A stretch of DNA of 64,000 bases from Citrus sinensis. Lineage: Eukaryota > Streptophyta > Magnoliopsida > Sapindales > Rutaceae. A program made the translations under genes and the position numbers. Under the pieces are notes generated by a model. It saw nothing but the letters and a program-made list of their open reading frames with translations. It did not search any database and was not told the DNA's origin. The stretch lies in contig NC_068560.1 of the NCBI RefSeq assembly GCF_022201045.2, forward strand, positions 14,525,501 through 14,589,500, given 5' to 3'. Below are positions 33,008 through 46,200 of the stretch, in pieces (the first letter of the stretch is position 1; each line of letters starts with the position of its first letter).

Positions 33008-35460
33008 ATGATATCAATAAATATCCGTTCATTGCTCTGGCTCTCAGCCATTTTCCGTGCCATTCTCATTGTTTATGGAGAATGGCAGGACTCCCATATG
33101 GAGGTTAGATATACAGATGTGGATTATCTTGTGTTTTCTGATGCTGCCTCCTTGATGGCTTCTGGAGACTCCCCGTACAAAAGAACTACATATCGATATT
33201 CACCTTTGCTAGCATTTTTTCTTATTCCAAATTCAATTATTCATCGCTCGTGGGGAAAATTTCTTTTCTCAGCTTCAGGTGCAAAAACTTTCTTACCTTT
33301 GTGTAAGCATTATTGTGTTGAGTCTTTTAATTTGTAGCTACCTTGGAATGAAATTACTGGCTGGCAATTATAAGTGGGTGGACAGTGGTAAGTGTTAGCT
33401 GGTGTTTACTGAGGACTTAATAATATTACGCTTTCAAAATTTTTCCAAAGTGCAACAATTGAAAACATACCCTTGATGTTTTTCCTTTATATGAGGTATT
33501 TGTGGTACTATTGTTGGTAATTGCATAACTTTTATATTTTAGAAAATAAAGCAAATGGCATTTTTGGTTAATTGGGCCCTGATTATAAATTTCTGTTATG
33601 TTCACATAACAGATTTACTTGTGGGTGTGTTTATTCATTCCATTTTGAAGCTACGGAAAGTGCCTGAGGATCTATGCATGTATTCTGCAGTGGTGTGGCT
33701 CTTCAATCCATTTACCTTCACCATTGGGACCCGGGGGAACTGTGAACCCATTGTTTGTGCCATGATTTTGTGGATCATTATCTGCCTTTTGAAGGGTACA
33801 TTTCTACTTCCATTTTGACTTTTTCAAATAAATAAAGCTGCTATTATTTCTTTATGTGTTGAAACTATTGTGAACATAGGTAAATCTTTCGATATTTTAC
33901 TTCCAAGTTTTTAGATTTTCAATTAGTCTGTTGTTTATCTTAACCAAATGTGGCAAATTGAGATTGTTCTTGGTCATGAAATGATGCATGGCTTTCCTAG
34001 GCATCAATTGATGTGGTCTGGTATAGGTGGTGAGTTTTGGGTTGATGGCGTTTGTGAGCAGTCAGCCAGTTAGGCAGCAGGTAGAAGTTGGTAACATAGA
34101 CTTCCACAGAGAGTATAAAATCCATTTTTGAATGGCTAAAGTAGATTTTACACCAAAATGGTGTATTTGATTGAGAGGCTACTTAATTTTAGATATGAGT
34201 ATTTATATAAATTTGGGAAGTTAGAGGGTGGATTACATGGAGGAATCAGTCTCTTTGATTTCGTTTCCTCTTATTCGTTACGATGCATGTATTATGGTTT
34301 GTTTTCCACAAAGAGCTTGACTATTGTGTAATTGTAAGATCCAAAATCATTGACATTGAACAAACTAATGCCTTGTTTCTTGTTCACAGGTAATGTGTTA
34401 CAAGCTGCATTTTGGTATGGACTTGTTGTCCATTTCAGAATTTATCCGATAATTTATGTGCTTCCTATTATCCTGATACTTGATCCACTTTTCTTCCGAT
34501 CTGGTTTGAAGCCCAGACTCCAGAATTGGAGCTCTAGACAAGACAAGACTCTTCGAAGTAGTAATAAAGTAACTGATCAGTATGACCTATGGAAAGCACT
34601 AAAAACTGTATTTTCAAAAGAAAGAGTAATGTTTGGGCTGGTGTCAGGAGCTGTTTTCCTTTCATGTACTGGTCTTTTTTTCTACTTGTATGGATGGGAG
34701 TTCTTACATGAGGCACTACTATATCATCTTACTCGTACAGATCCAAGACATAATTTTTCTATATATTTTTATCACATCTATCTCCATTATGAACATGAGT
34801 TCTTGATGGTGGAAAAGCTCATCTCTTTTTTGCCTCAATTTATAGTACAGCTGGTTCTCATTTTCCGCTTCGCTCAAGATCTACCATTTTGCCTCTTTAT
34901 GCAGACGGTGGCGTTTGTGGCATTCAACAAGGTTCGTTCATCAGAAAATGCACTTCTCTGGTATTAAGATACCTGCTTTGCCCATTAGAATATTAGAAAC
35001 AGAAGCACACAGGTGATTGCTTCGTAGATTTGTGAGCATCACTCTACAATCCACAGCAACCAACCTACTTTTGACAGTTGAAGAACCTTCTCATAACAAA
35101 ATCTCTCTGATTTTCACTATGGTGCTGGATTTGTTTCTTTTACAGGTTGTCACGGCACAGTATTTTGTGTGGTTCTTTTGCTTGTTGCCCCTGATACTGC
35201 CATGGAGCAATATGAAGCTCAAGTGGGAAGGCTTAAGTTGCATTCTTGTATGGATAGGTGCTCAGCTTCACTGGTTGATGTGGGGATATTTGCTGGAATT
35301 TAAGGGTAAAAATGTCTTCTTACAACTCTGGCTCGCAGGCTTACTGTTTCTGGCTGCTAACACATTTGTCCTCATCATGATTACCTGTCGCCATACATAC
35401 TCTCCGGTCTTTCAACGGTTAGAACACCCAACTTTGAAGAATGCTGAGAAAAACAACTAG
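33008..35460 (+). CDS. PIGM: GPI mannosyltransferase 1 (PIG-M), catalytic subunit
   Basis: Four coding exons, 33008-33278, 33613-33795, 34390-34931 and 35146-35460, join in phase to 436 residues, close to the usual length. The enzyme adds the first mannose to the GPI anchor precursor on the lumenal face of the ER, using dolichol-phosphate mannose, in complex with PIG-X. It is a multi-pass GT-C enzyme. The DxD motif needed for activity is TDVDY (residues 36-40), placed after the first membrane segment. Other landmarks are [62 protein letters not shown], and [14 protein letters not shown] in the last exon. The Arabidopsis orthologue is PEANUT1. The gene looks intact, and the start fits because it lies just after a leader-intron acceptor. 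Confidence 0.92.
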
Positions 35461-37367
35461 TTGAACTAGTTCTTTGTACTTAACTTCGTTCAGGTTCCGA
35501 ATTTTGGCCGGATTCATTTTCAACATTTACCGGTAATCTTCACCCAAATTTTGAAGGATAGATGCCCCAAAATTTTGTATAGAATTGAGGCAATTCAAAG
35601 AAGCAGCGGTTCCGTGTTTTAGCTTCTGGTGTCATTCCATGACTGTATGTCAGTCTGTATGTCTAGAGTGTTGTATACTTCAGTGCTGATTGCATAAGTT
35701 TGGAGGCATTTCATACAAGGAATGGTGATGTTATTGAATAGAATGGAAGAAATTGTGTTCTCTTAAATTCCTGTTGTGAACTTCACACCAATATTTTAAA
35801 TTAATTAAGGTTTAAATAGCTAAAGTCTGTCCAGTTTTTTGTGCTAGCTCTGTGTTTTCTATACAAAGCTAAGAAAAATTGTTAATACAAAGCATTTGAA
35901 ACCGTGGAATTAAGAGGTTTTTTTTTATACATTTAGGGTGTGTTTGTCACTCGTCATAACATAATGCTATGCAGTTCCATACTTGGTTGCAGCAATTGCT
36001 GAATTAAGGTGCATTATAATGTGCTATTAGGCTATTAGCTAAATCTGATATGAGTGCGGCAATTTGCTGCATTAGTCTTTTTTTTTTTTAATTAATTAAT
36101 TAATTAATTTATTATTATAATAAATGAAAATAGATTTGTAATATATATAATGTTAATTTTTATTTTTCTTTTATTTTTGCATTATAATTATTAATATAAA
36201 TTAGAAATTAATAATTTATTTTTAATAACATTATATTGTATTTTTATTTTAATTATATTATAAATATAACAAATAATGTATTATTTAATTATATAATAAA
36301 AATTAATATATAAAAATTGATTATTATTTAATAAATAAATATAACTATAGTATATACTTAAATAATAAATAAATTTAATTTAATTATATTAGAATAATTA
36401 ATATTATAAAATTAGTTATTTTTAAATAATCTAATATAACCAATAATAAATATTTAAATATTAATAAATTTAAATATTGTTAATTTAATATTAATAGTAA
36501 TATAAAATATTATTACATGTATTACATCACATATTGCACCAAACATGATATTTTATTATAGCTTAATACACCTTAATGCAATACACCATAATACAAAACA
36601 ACTAATGCAATAATATAATTTTACTTTCAGAAAAAGTCCCATTTGCAAAGACAAAATTCTTATAAATTTGTATTTTGACCCTCTCATGTCTAAAATATGT
36701 TAAATAGTAATGTTCATTGTATTTATAAGATAAAGATGTTAAAAAACATGATATGGTTTATTTCGCTAAAAATAATTTGCAAGATACTAAAAGACAAATT
36801 TTTTTAAAAAAAATTGCACATGTTCTGTAATTATTGGGAAAAAAATCTAATAAAAATTATACTAAAACAAGTTTTCAGATACAGTTCGTTTGGTACTTTC
36901 ATTTTCAAATTTTAGTTTTAAAGCAAACTACGAAATACATTTTCATTTTCATTTTCAAAAACGGTATTTGAAAATTACGTTATCAAATTATGATGTCACG
37001 TTATGATTTGATAAGTGAGCGCATATCACTATCATTCATACGCCCACACAATGACAAAGTGTATATTAACCTTTTCTAATATGAACTCAAACTCGAACTC
37101 AAACTTGAATTTCAAAGAAACTTGAAATTCAATCGCCCATCAACTGACCGCCTCATGCTCCCAAGTCACAGCAGCTGCTTCCGTTAGCCACCTGAAAATT
37201 GAAAACCACCCAACCAGGTGCAAAATCGCCCGTTAATATAGATTGCAAATTTTTTATTTTTTAATCTGGTTTTAGTAACAGTCCTCCTCAGGTTAATTTT
37301 ACTTTCACTTACCCGATTATTTAATTTTAATTCAATTTAATAGGATTGATTGTGGGGTTTAATTGAA
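35461..37367. other. Spacer between PIG-M and FEY with an AT-rich repeat
   Basis: The PIG-M 3' untranslated region extends to about 35,770. From about 35,938 (GGGTGTGTTTGTCACTCG) to 36,600 is a block of more than 85% AT with (TTAA)n runs. It begins and ends with phrases containing GCATTA and looks like an AT-rich MITE, but I cannot fix the termini. FEY untranslated sequence probably begins after 37,130. Confidence 0.4.
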
Positions 37368-40218
37368 ATGCTGCTAGTTATGAAAGAGTTGAAAGCGGTA
37401 ATCCATTTTGTATGCTCAGTGGAGTTCTGGAGAATGGCATTGCTCTGGCCTGTTTCCCTTCTGACGTCACACTTCCAATTGTTATTTCAAAATCTGTTTC
37501 CTCGGAAATCTAATCCGTATAAACGCTGTGTTCCTCCAATTACTGGAATTAAGAGGCCTGTTTGTATTGTTACGGGTGTAAGCCATCTTCATTTTTCCGT
37601 GTGTGTGTAAATTTATGTATGTACTAGTTCTTCCTAACCCGCATATTTTTATGTAACTTTATACTGCAGGCTACATCTGGCCTGGGTGCAGCTGCGGCTT
37701 ATGCTCTTTCGAGGGAAGGTTTTCACGTTGTTCTCGGTACTATCCCTTTAATGAATGGCCTGATTGGTTGTTCTTTAGTCAGAATTGCATAAAATGTTTC
37801 TTCCATTGTAGAGCAAAGAAATTTTCCTTTCATGTTACAAGTTTTTTATTTGCTGAAATTTTCTATCATGTCTGCAGTCGGGCGTTCGTCCCATTTATTA
37901 TCAGAGGTACTTCTAAAGGAATATGTTTATCCTTCTTATACTTGTTTCCCTAATATGCACGTCTGATTGTGCTTGTTGCTGTTGGCTGTATAACAGACTA
38001 TGGCAGACATAACTAGTCGGAATAAAGATGCCTGTCTTGAAGCTTTTCAGGTCGACCTGTCTTCATTCCAGTCAGTCTTGAAGTTCAAAGACTCACTTCA
38101 ACAGTGGCTTTTGGATTCGGATATGCATTTGTCTATCCAACTCTTGATTAACAATGCTGGGATATTGGCAACATCGTCTCGACTTACACCTGAAGGCTAT
38201 GATCAGTAATTATCTTGATAATTTTCTATTAATTGGAAGCTGAACTTCATTACTGGAAATAGCAGTCCATGTTCATATTATCCTGTGCAAATTTTAGCAT
38301 TCACACTTGCCATGTGGTGCCAACTACCAAGTTCTACAAGTTCCAGCATGCTGATTTTTCTTTTGACAACATAGATTTATACATAAGATTTTTATGCGAG
38401 TTTCTGTGACTTATGTTACTTGTAATACTAGTGCCGCAAAAGCCAACATTAGGCAGCTCAATATCTCTTTATAGTCATGCAATTTAAATCCTCCAAAAGT
38501 GCATCGGGCTCTTGTGCTGTGTTTTTCCATCCTCACTGCTTATTTTTCTGTTATGTGTATGGTATGCTTCTTTGGTCTCTTGCATGTTGCATTAGGTGGC
38601 GTCAGTTTTATTCTGAAATGAAATATATTGTATCCTTGTGGTGGTTGGTAGCACTGGCACATCTGGATTCCTACTCCAAGATTTGTGATCCATTTTTTCG
38701 TCATTTCCCAGGATGATGAGTACAAACTACATTGGTGCTTTCTTTCTGACTAAACTTCTATTACCGCTTCTCAAGAACAGCCCTGTTCCTTCTAGGATAG
38801 TGAATGTTACATCCTTCACTCATCGAAACGGTGAGTGCTACCAATCTTTTGTACATGAGGCATTTGTTCTTTAAACAGAGTGGTTCAACGTTTGATCTTT
38901 TTCTCCATAAAATCTTCATTGGAGTAGGATTTATATGCCTGTGCCTGATTTTCATGTAAAAGTTGAAAGTTTTTTAATCATTTAATCCTTCTGGATGGAG
39001 CTTGACTTGCATCTCAATTGTTAAGCAGGGAAATTAAATGGGTAAAAAGTTCCACAATGAGAAGCCTTGCATTACCATCCATTATTACATTTTCTATTTT
39101 GAACCATATTTTTTCTTTTAGTTGAATGCCATTGCATTAACTCTTTTTTACTTTAGTGTTTAATGCACAGGTCAACAATGAGACCATCACTGGGAAGTTC
39201 TTCCTGAGATCAAAATGTTATCCATGTGCTCGTATCTATGAGTATTCCAAATGTAATTAATGCCTCATAAAATTTTCATATTTTTCTCTTATCTCGGTTC
39301 TAACGATCTTATCATTTTGTGTTGTAACAGTATATTTACTTATTTTCTCATATGAGCTTCACCGAAATCTTGGTTTGGATAAATCTCGTCATGTATCAGT
39401 CATGTATGTGTTTGCATCTTTTTTTACCCGTCATAATAACATCATGTTTGAAGTGGAAGCTACCTATAGGCATGTCAAACATCCTCACACATTTGGCATC
39501 ATTTTTATATTTATGCAAAACTTTATTCCCTTGTTTTATCCTAAGGGAAGTAGGTTCGTTAAATGATCGTCTCTGCTTGACTTGATAGTTTTGTTTTTGG
39601 TTTTATTCAACACTGCAGAGCTGCAGATCCTGGTGTAGTAAAAACGAACATCATGCGAGAAGTTCCTTCATTTCTCTCTCTTATGGCATTCACTGTATTG
39701 AAGCTTCTGGGCCTTTTGCAGTCACCTGAAAAGGGGATCAATTCTGTTCTCGATGCTGCTCTTGCCCCTCCAGTAATTTTTCCTTGCTTAAATTTTCATT
39801 TGTGCATATAACTAATCTGGTCCATTGTACTTGCTTTTTTCTATAATAACTCTGCTACCCACACTTTCTGTGAAATTGATGGTATGTGAACTGTGTAAAG
39901 CATAATATTTCTCTTTATCATTTTTAAAATTCTATTCCCTTCAAATAAATCTGTCGTCACAGAGGATTGAACAAGCTGTCTTAGAAATTAAATATTTAGA
40001 AGTCTAAGCTATTTATTAATTTGAATGTGTTGGTTCTGAGATAACCAATTGTTTGTTCATTTCAGGAAACATCTGGAGTATACTTTTTTGGTGGAAAGGG
40101 TAGGACTGTAAACTCCTCTGCCCTTTCCTTCAACTCCAAACTTGCAGGGGAACTTTGGACCACTTCATGCAATCTCTTTATAAATTCACAGCTTGCGTGC
40201 AGGGATTTATCAAATTAA
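37368..40218 (+). CDS. FEY: FOREVER YOUNG-type short-chain dehydrogenase/reductase
   Basis: Nine coding exons join in phase to 369 residues: 37368-37577, 37670-37736, 37878-37906 (a 29-nt microexon), 37997-38205, 38712-38830, 39157-39252, 39331-39403, 39619-39772 and 40066-40218. The N-terminus has a hydrophobic segment (MALLWPVSLL), then the Rossmann nucleotide-binding motif TGATSGLG (residues 69-76), NNAG, the catalytic YEYSK (YxxxK), and AADPGVVKTNIM. This is a classical SDR fold with a membrane-anchored N-terminus. I assign it to the Arabidopsis FEY (At4g27760) group, implicated in leaf positioning and shoot apex development, from its length and N-terminus (FWRMALLW). The substrate is unknown. 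A TIC32-like or other SDR is the alternative. An in-frame ATG at 37380 is also possible. No break is seen. Confidence 0.78.
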
Positions 40219-40982
40219 ATATAAAACTACTCATCCCTGGGACGGGATATTAGGTGTTGGCCGAGATGTGGACGTAAAGTCTCCATGGTTCCTTGATTGG
40301 CTATTGATATTATTGATGTTTTGTCAAATGCAGAATGGTGACTGTTTCGGAGCCTGCGAAAGTTAAGCATATATGGAGGGGAAAGGGGCTAAGAGAGACA
40401 CAATCCCTTTGCCATATGGTGTAAAAATACCAGCCTTCTTATATGCGGTGATCTCCATGGATAGAGCAAATACGGTATTACTTGGGAGCTCTAGCATTAT
40501 TCGGAATAAGAACTGCAAAATATTAAGACACGTTCAAAACATGATGATTGCTGCGGGAAACGTCCCTATGAGTTCACGGATGTTTTCATTTTTTGTATCC
40601 ACAGATCCATGGATCGAAGATCAGGACGCTGTTTGTGATGATTCTTGCAATTTCGTATACCAGTAAAGTAATTGGTTCTTCCAAATGAAATAAATTTGAT
40701 AAAGCAATTGGAATAACTTGGTATATTACTGCACTGTTTTAAGTCAAGCGAACTTAGCTAAGTCAATTGACCTCCTTCAAGCAACAGTTTAATTTTAGAA
40801 CCTTGTAAGCAAGCAGCTGCTGCAATAAAGGGACTCAAAAATCCCTCCGCCATACCGTAGCAAAGCATTCAACATTGGATTCAACATAAATTAATCCAAC
40901 AGCTGAGATTTCATATTTATCAAAAATAGGAAAAAAATGGATAATTTTATACGCCGGTTATCTTACAAATTTAATATTCTTA
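40219..40982. other. FEY 3' untranslated region and spacer
   Basis: Probable 3' untranslated sequence to about 40,720. A 97-codon open frame here (40373-40666) is downstream of the FEY stop, has no recognisable domain and is not called. Confidence 0.5.
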
Positions 40983-43015
40983 GGTGGTATTCGGTTTGAA
41001 GAAATGGGAGGAAAGGAGAGGAGTGAAATGGAAAGGAAGGGAGAAGAAAAGAGAGGAGGAGAATGGAAAAATTAAATTCCATTATTTGGTTTAACATAAA
41101 ATTTCATAGGGAAAAGAATTATAATTTTTCTGGTTGGATAAATTTATCCTTTGACTTAATACTGAACTATCAATGATATAAATTATATTAATATAATGTA
41201 AACTTCCATCCCAAAAAAGTGGGAAAAAAATTTCTGCCAACTATAAATATATGACTAAATTAATAGCAGTGATCAAATAGCAAAGGTCAAGTGTGGGTGC
41301 CATAGAACATAACCTTATAAAACTTAAATGCTTCTAAATTTCGACAATTAAAAAAATTAAAAAAATTAAAAATTAAATAGAAATCTAAAGACGGTCTAAC
41401 GAAAGATAAAATCATAAGTAATAAATATGCAAGTAAATAAACCAATAAAGAGTAAGAAACAAAGCATGCACACAAGATAATTTATTTGTTCTTCTTAATT
41501 GAGGAGGCCAATAAAGATATGAACTTTACTAACCAGAAAACAGAAACACTTGGGCCTACAAGCTGATCACACAACCACCACCACCATCTCCAGTCTAAAG
41601 ACTAAAGTAGTTGCAATAATTTTTCAACCATCAAAACCAGAAGCTTTAAGCATCAAGCAATAAAAACTAAACAACACTGGTAATCTTGCTCTAATGCACA
41701 TTATATAACCTCAAGACTTAACAGTAAAGAACACCAAATCTCAATTGAGGCAAACCAGAAACAGAGCTATGGACAAAGTGATAAAATAAAATAAAACATC
41801 GATATCACATTATCACATTTAACCATTAAGAGAGATGTACCAGAATACAAAATCTCCAAAGTCAGAAACTAATACTACATGTACAATCCAGCAAATGGAA
41901 TAACAAAAAATAACAATTTTTTTAAGGAGTTTTCATGTGCTCTGTCTACTTGCTCTCCGTTGATGATACATCTCTTGTGCTAAATTTGTCCTCCAAGTGT
42001 TCCACTCTTCTGAGGTTTCTATACTAGTTACCATGCTATCTCCAAGTGATTCCATCTCATTTACAGCATCGAATGCTTCCTCAAAAGGATCACATGACAT
42101 CTCCCTCCTAATGAAGAAAAATTGAAGATGGGAAGCTCAGAGAGACAAGTTTATATAATTTCATTAATGCAAATGCTTAAATCATAGGCTAACAATAATT
42201 GCCAATGAAGGAGGTCCACACTCAACAATATAAATTTTAAAATCAAAAGTAAGTATGATTAAGTTATAGAGATAATTGCCACATCAAGCATAATAATGAT
42301 GCATTAGAAGAAAAATTGAAGATGGGAAGCTCAGAGAGATAAGTTTATATAATTTCATAAATGCAAAATGATAGAATTTGAAAGAATGCGATGGAAGAAA
42401 CCTGAAACTTGTTACCCAAAAGCCATAGATTTATGATTGGCACAATGAAAAGTGGAAACTTGTTACATAGCAAAGCACATCAAATTCTCTAAAACATTAC
42501 CTAATCGAAATAATTATGCAATTAACAAACTCAACAAACTCAAAGATGAACATCAGCAGTACTAATTCCCATTATCATACACTCAACGAACAAACGAATC
42601 AAGGCTACTCCAATAAACTTAGCCATAATTAATTAATCAAAGCTAGTTCAATAAACAAACGATGGCAGCGGCTGTGCTGTGCAAATGGATGAAAATTGGA
42701 GAGGGGGCTGCTGGTTATAGAGAAATTGTAAGACATAAAATATTTTAGGGTTTCATATTTTAAATTTTAAGTAAGGGTAAAATTAGAAATTAAAAAATAT
42801 AGTAGGGTTACAAATGACAATTTGAATATTTTTAAATGATGAAATTAGAATTTCTACCCCCTCACAGAAGAAAATTGAATTCCTTACTACAACAGAAATT
42901 AAATTTCTATGGAGATTAATTTCTAGCTAGTTTATTCCAACCAAACAAAAGAAATTATTAGGGATTTTAAATTCAGCTCCTCTCCCACCTCCTCTCTGGC
43001 CAACCAAACATTGTC
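40983..43015 (-). mobile_element. PIF/Harbinger derivative, copy 2 (inverted relative to copy 1)
   Basis: The 2.03-kb element starts GGTGGTATTCGGTTTG after TTA (40980-40982) and ends CCAACCAAACATTGTC before TAA (43016-43018). It is the reverse complement of 29548-31913, with about 330 bp less interior. It keeps the transposase tail exon at 41933-42100. The outer flank 43016-43110 is also homologous to 29,462-29,544. The flanking trinucleotides TTA and TAA are not identical, so either one base has mutated or this copy did not arise by simple insertion. Confidence 0.75.
41933..42100 (-). pseudogene. PIF/Harbinger transposase C-terminal remnant, copy 2
   Basis: Same 55-codon frame as in copy 1, starting MSCDPFEEAFDAVNEME and ending EWNTWRTNLAQEMYHQR, with the same stop. 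About ten replacements separate the two, and the reading frame is intact in both. Confidence 0.6.
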
Positions 43016-43223
43016 TAAGGACAATGGTCCTCCAGACAGTCTCAGTTGAGGCATCCAAGACCACCATGCAGTATGCGCCACATGTAAAAGAGAACAAACC
43101 AAGCAAATAACGTCTTACTTGCTCTCCAAGCATGCTTCCAATACTCCAAATGAATATACAAGGCAAAGGAATAACATATTCTTTAGGGCTCCAAGTGATA
43201 GGTGACCAGGGCACCAAAGGCAC
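42927..43223 (-). other. Unrecognised open frame overlapping the Harbinger end
   Basis: A 98-codon minus-strand frame whose first 70 codons (GSMLGEQVRRYLLGLFSFTC, then VVLDASTETVWRTIVL) lie outside the Harbinger terminus and look protein-like. The tail runs into the element. The stretch shared with 29,462-29,544 encodes part of it (VVLDASTETVW). It may be a piece of a host gene interrupted or copied with the transposon. I do not recognise the family. Confidence 0.3.
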
Positions 43224-43229
43224 TTCATA

Positions 43230-46200
43230 TAAAGGCGTTCAAGTTCTATTTTTCTCACTTATGAATACTCATAACAAATACACACATAAAAAAAGAGGTT
43301 GAGACTTTCTTGAACCTCTAGTCACCATTGTTAAGGGTTGCAAGCTCTTAAGACCCAAAATATTATCCGAAAACTTACTTGAGTGTCGGAGTGTGGTCGT
43401 TAGCCATCGCCGGCTCCACCTTTAACCTCTCTTCTCCATTTTGCAAGTTAAACACAGTCCATCAAGCCCACTCTCACTCCAAATCCAAGTCTCTCAAAGC
43501 TCACTCACTTCCTCCCTTCGCTCTCGACCTTCACCCAAAGCCATCTCAAATAACACACCTTGGCTACGCAACACACCCCTGTTACCCTTAATACAAATTT
43601 TATTATGTTTAACTAGGTTTCTAGTTTCTTTTTCCTTCATCCCAAAATCTAGTTAAAACAATATTATTTATATCTCCATAACTATAAACTCTTAAAGCCA
43701 TCTTTAAAATTGAAAAACAAATATAAATTATGAACTAGGATGGTGTAAAGATTTGGTTAAAATAATATTTTATTTAAGTGTTTAATTGATTTTCATTCAA
43801 AGCAATAATTGATTTTCATTTAGTTATTTAAGTAATTTCAATAAGAAATGGACTTTATAAGGAATTTTGAGGATGCAAAAAGATCTACTCTACGAATGAT
43901 TTTGAATTAGGCCTTTTAAAAAGTTGGACTATTAGCACCCCTCATTGACCTCATAAAACCCGAATTATATTATAATTACATTTAATGATAAAAGCAATAA
44001 AATTAACCCGTAAATATACTTTTCTCGCTCTTCAATCTACACAATTGGTTTGCATTAGTGTAAGGGAAAACACACATAATCAATATAGAAGGAACATATT
44101 CTGAAATTCCAAATCATAAATTAGGACTTTACAAAAACAACATACATTACAACTAAAATACTAATTATTGTGATGACCAAATAAGAGTGATACAAAATAA
44201 CCTACGTTATATGTAAAATACACCAGTTGAAATCCATACACCTTAGGCAACATATGACCTGTCACAAAACCTTTTTAGACTACTTAAGCTTACTAATGAG
44301 CCACTTAGACATTTATCACAAGTTTATAATGACAAAATTGAAATAACAACAAATTATTATAAACAACATAATAGAATGCAAGTCAAGGCCTGTTTAATCC
44401 CACAATTTCCTTAAAATATATTTTCCTTCTACCATTCGGTGCTTTAGGATTTGAATAATGTCTATTTCCTAGGATACATCGATGATGAATAGCTTTGGCG
44501 GCGCATCACCATTGTGTTTGAACTCTACAAAAATAAATGTACAACAAAGGAAGAATTGAAGATAAACTAATTCCATTCTTCCATCTATCGCTTCTTTCTA
44601 GACATTTTGTATGCCTCTTACTCTCCTTGCATATTCTCTGAAATGAAGAAGAACGTCAATTTATAGAATTTTGTAAGGGATATTTTCATCCAAAAATTTG
44701 ACTACATAAATTTTGTAACCGCTACATTTAATTTCTTATTAAGCACACTCTACCACTGCATATTAAAACTTTGATTTAATTCTTAAATTAAATTCAAAGT
44801 GTAACCACACCCCATTAATCACATATTAAATTATAGAATTAATTACATATTAAAATCTAAATTTATTTGACCATTACAATCTCATAATAAATTCTAAATC
44901 AATTAGTAGTTACAAATAATAAATTATGGATTTGATTAGGTAATCAATTTCGAATTCAACTAGACGTTACAATCTTTATAACTCATGTTCTTATTCAAAG
45001 CAGTCAATCGGTGTATTTTGAGTGTCAATTTCTCATTCACCTAAACATCATTTTCAATATATATATATAATTTTAATACACTCTCGGAGGAGTATCCAAA
45101 TCACTTATGACCGACTTACACAAAGTAGATCCACTCAAAATTATGTTTTAAAATAAAAACTCAATATGTTATTTTCGCAACAATCCCACACATGAATGAA
45201 ATTTGGTAGATGCAAAATATAGAAAACTGGATGGTTTTGACATAAAAACCATTTTTACCATATGATAGAGTTCCACAATTTAAGACCTACTTAGGATAGG
45301 CAGGCTTTACCCTTTGAACATTCCCTTGTGAAAGCATGTTTACTTTACTAGCTGCCTAGTAAATGTGTCCTTGAACTACTCTGCCATTTATGTAAACGAT
45401 GGCATACTTTAGCATACTTCACACAACATTCTCACCTAACACAATTGAGTCCTCATGGTTATGCTTGTTTTGGCCATGAACATCTATCTAGTTGTATAAG
45501 AGTTTCTGATAATTAAGTCATAACAATTGCCTTTCAAGTGGCCTCACTTCTCTCTCACATAGGTGATTTCTTAATTAAGAGTAACTTGCGCTACTCTACT
45601 CAAATTCACGAATCACAAGAATCATTAAGAGCATAGCTCATCATCTTTTCTTTACGGGCATTACTTTTTCATCATAGGAATTGACAATAAGGTAGCCTCC
45701 ATAGTGATCAATTAAGTCTTATACAATTAGGTTGTCCCTTTGAACCTAGATATTGGGATTTCCAATCAACAATGTTAGATTTTCCTTCATAAAAATCTTT
45801 TATTTTCATGGGTTTTTTGTCTAATTCCTTGATGACGTCTGTACTAACTCTCTATTTAATCTTTAGTTAGTGGATCCATAATGTTATTCTTTACTTTACT
45901 TGTCAAACAAAAATAACTTTAGTAGAGGATTAATGGTTGACTAATGGCATTATGTTTACGATATATATGTCTAGATTTACCATTATACATATTACTATGT
46001 ACCCTCGCTATTACAAAGCATGCATGCAAAATTGTTGCATTCACTTTGATGTAATTATCAATTTTTAGTCCTATTTTCATCTTCTTTGGTGAAGGTATGA
46101 CTACTTTAGCATAATACCCCCAAATTCATAAGAATATGTATGAAAATTTTTGTTTTCCCACAATTGATATTGCGTATTTGTTGATTCCTTTTAGGCATTT

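Noticed and set aside
40373..40666. 97-codon open frame downstream of FEY
   Set aside because: It lies just after the FEY stop, with no domain and no separate promoter. It is most likely 3' untranslated sequence.
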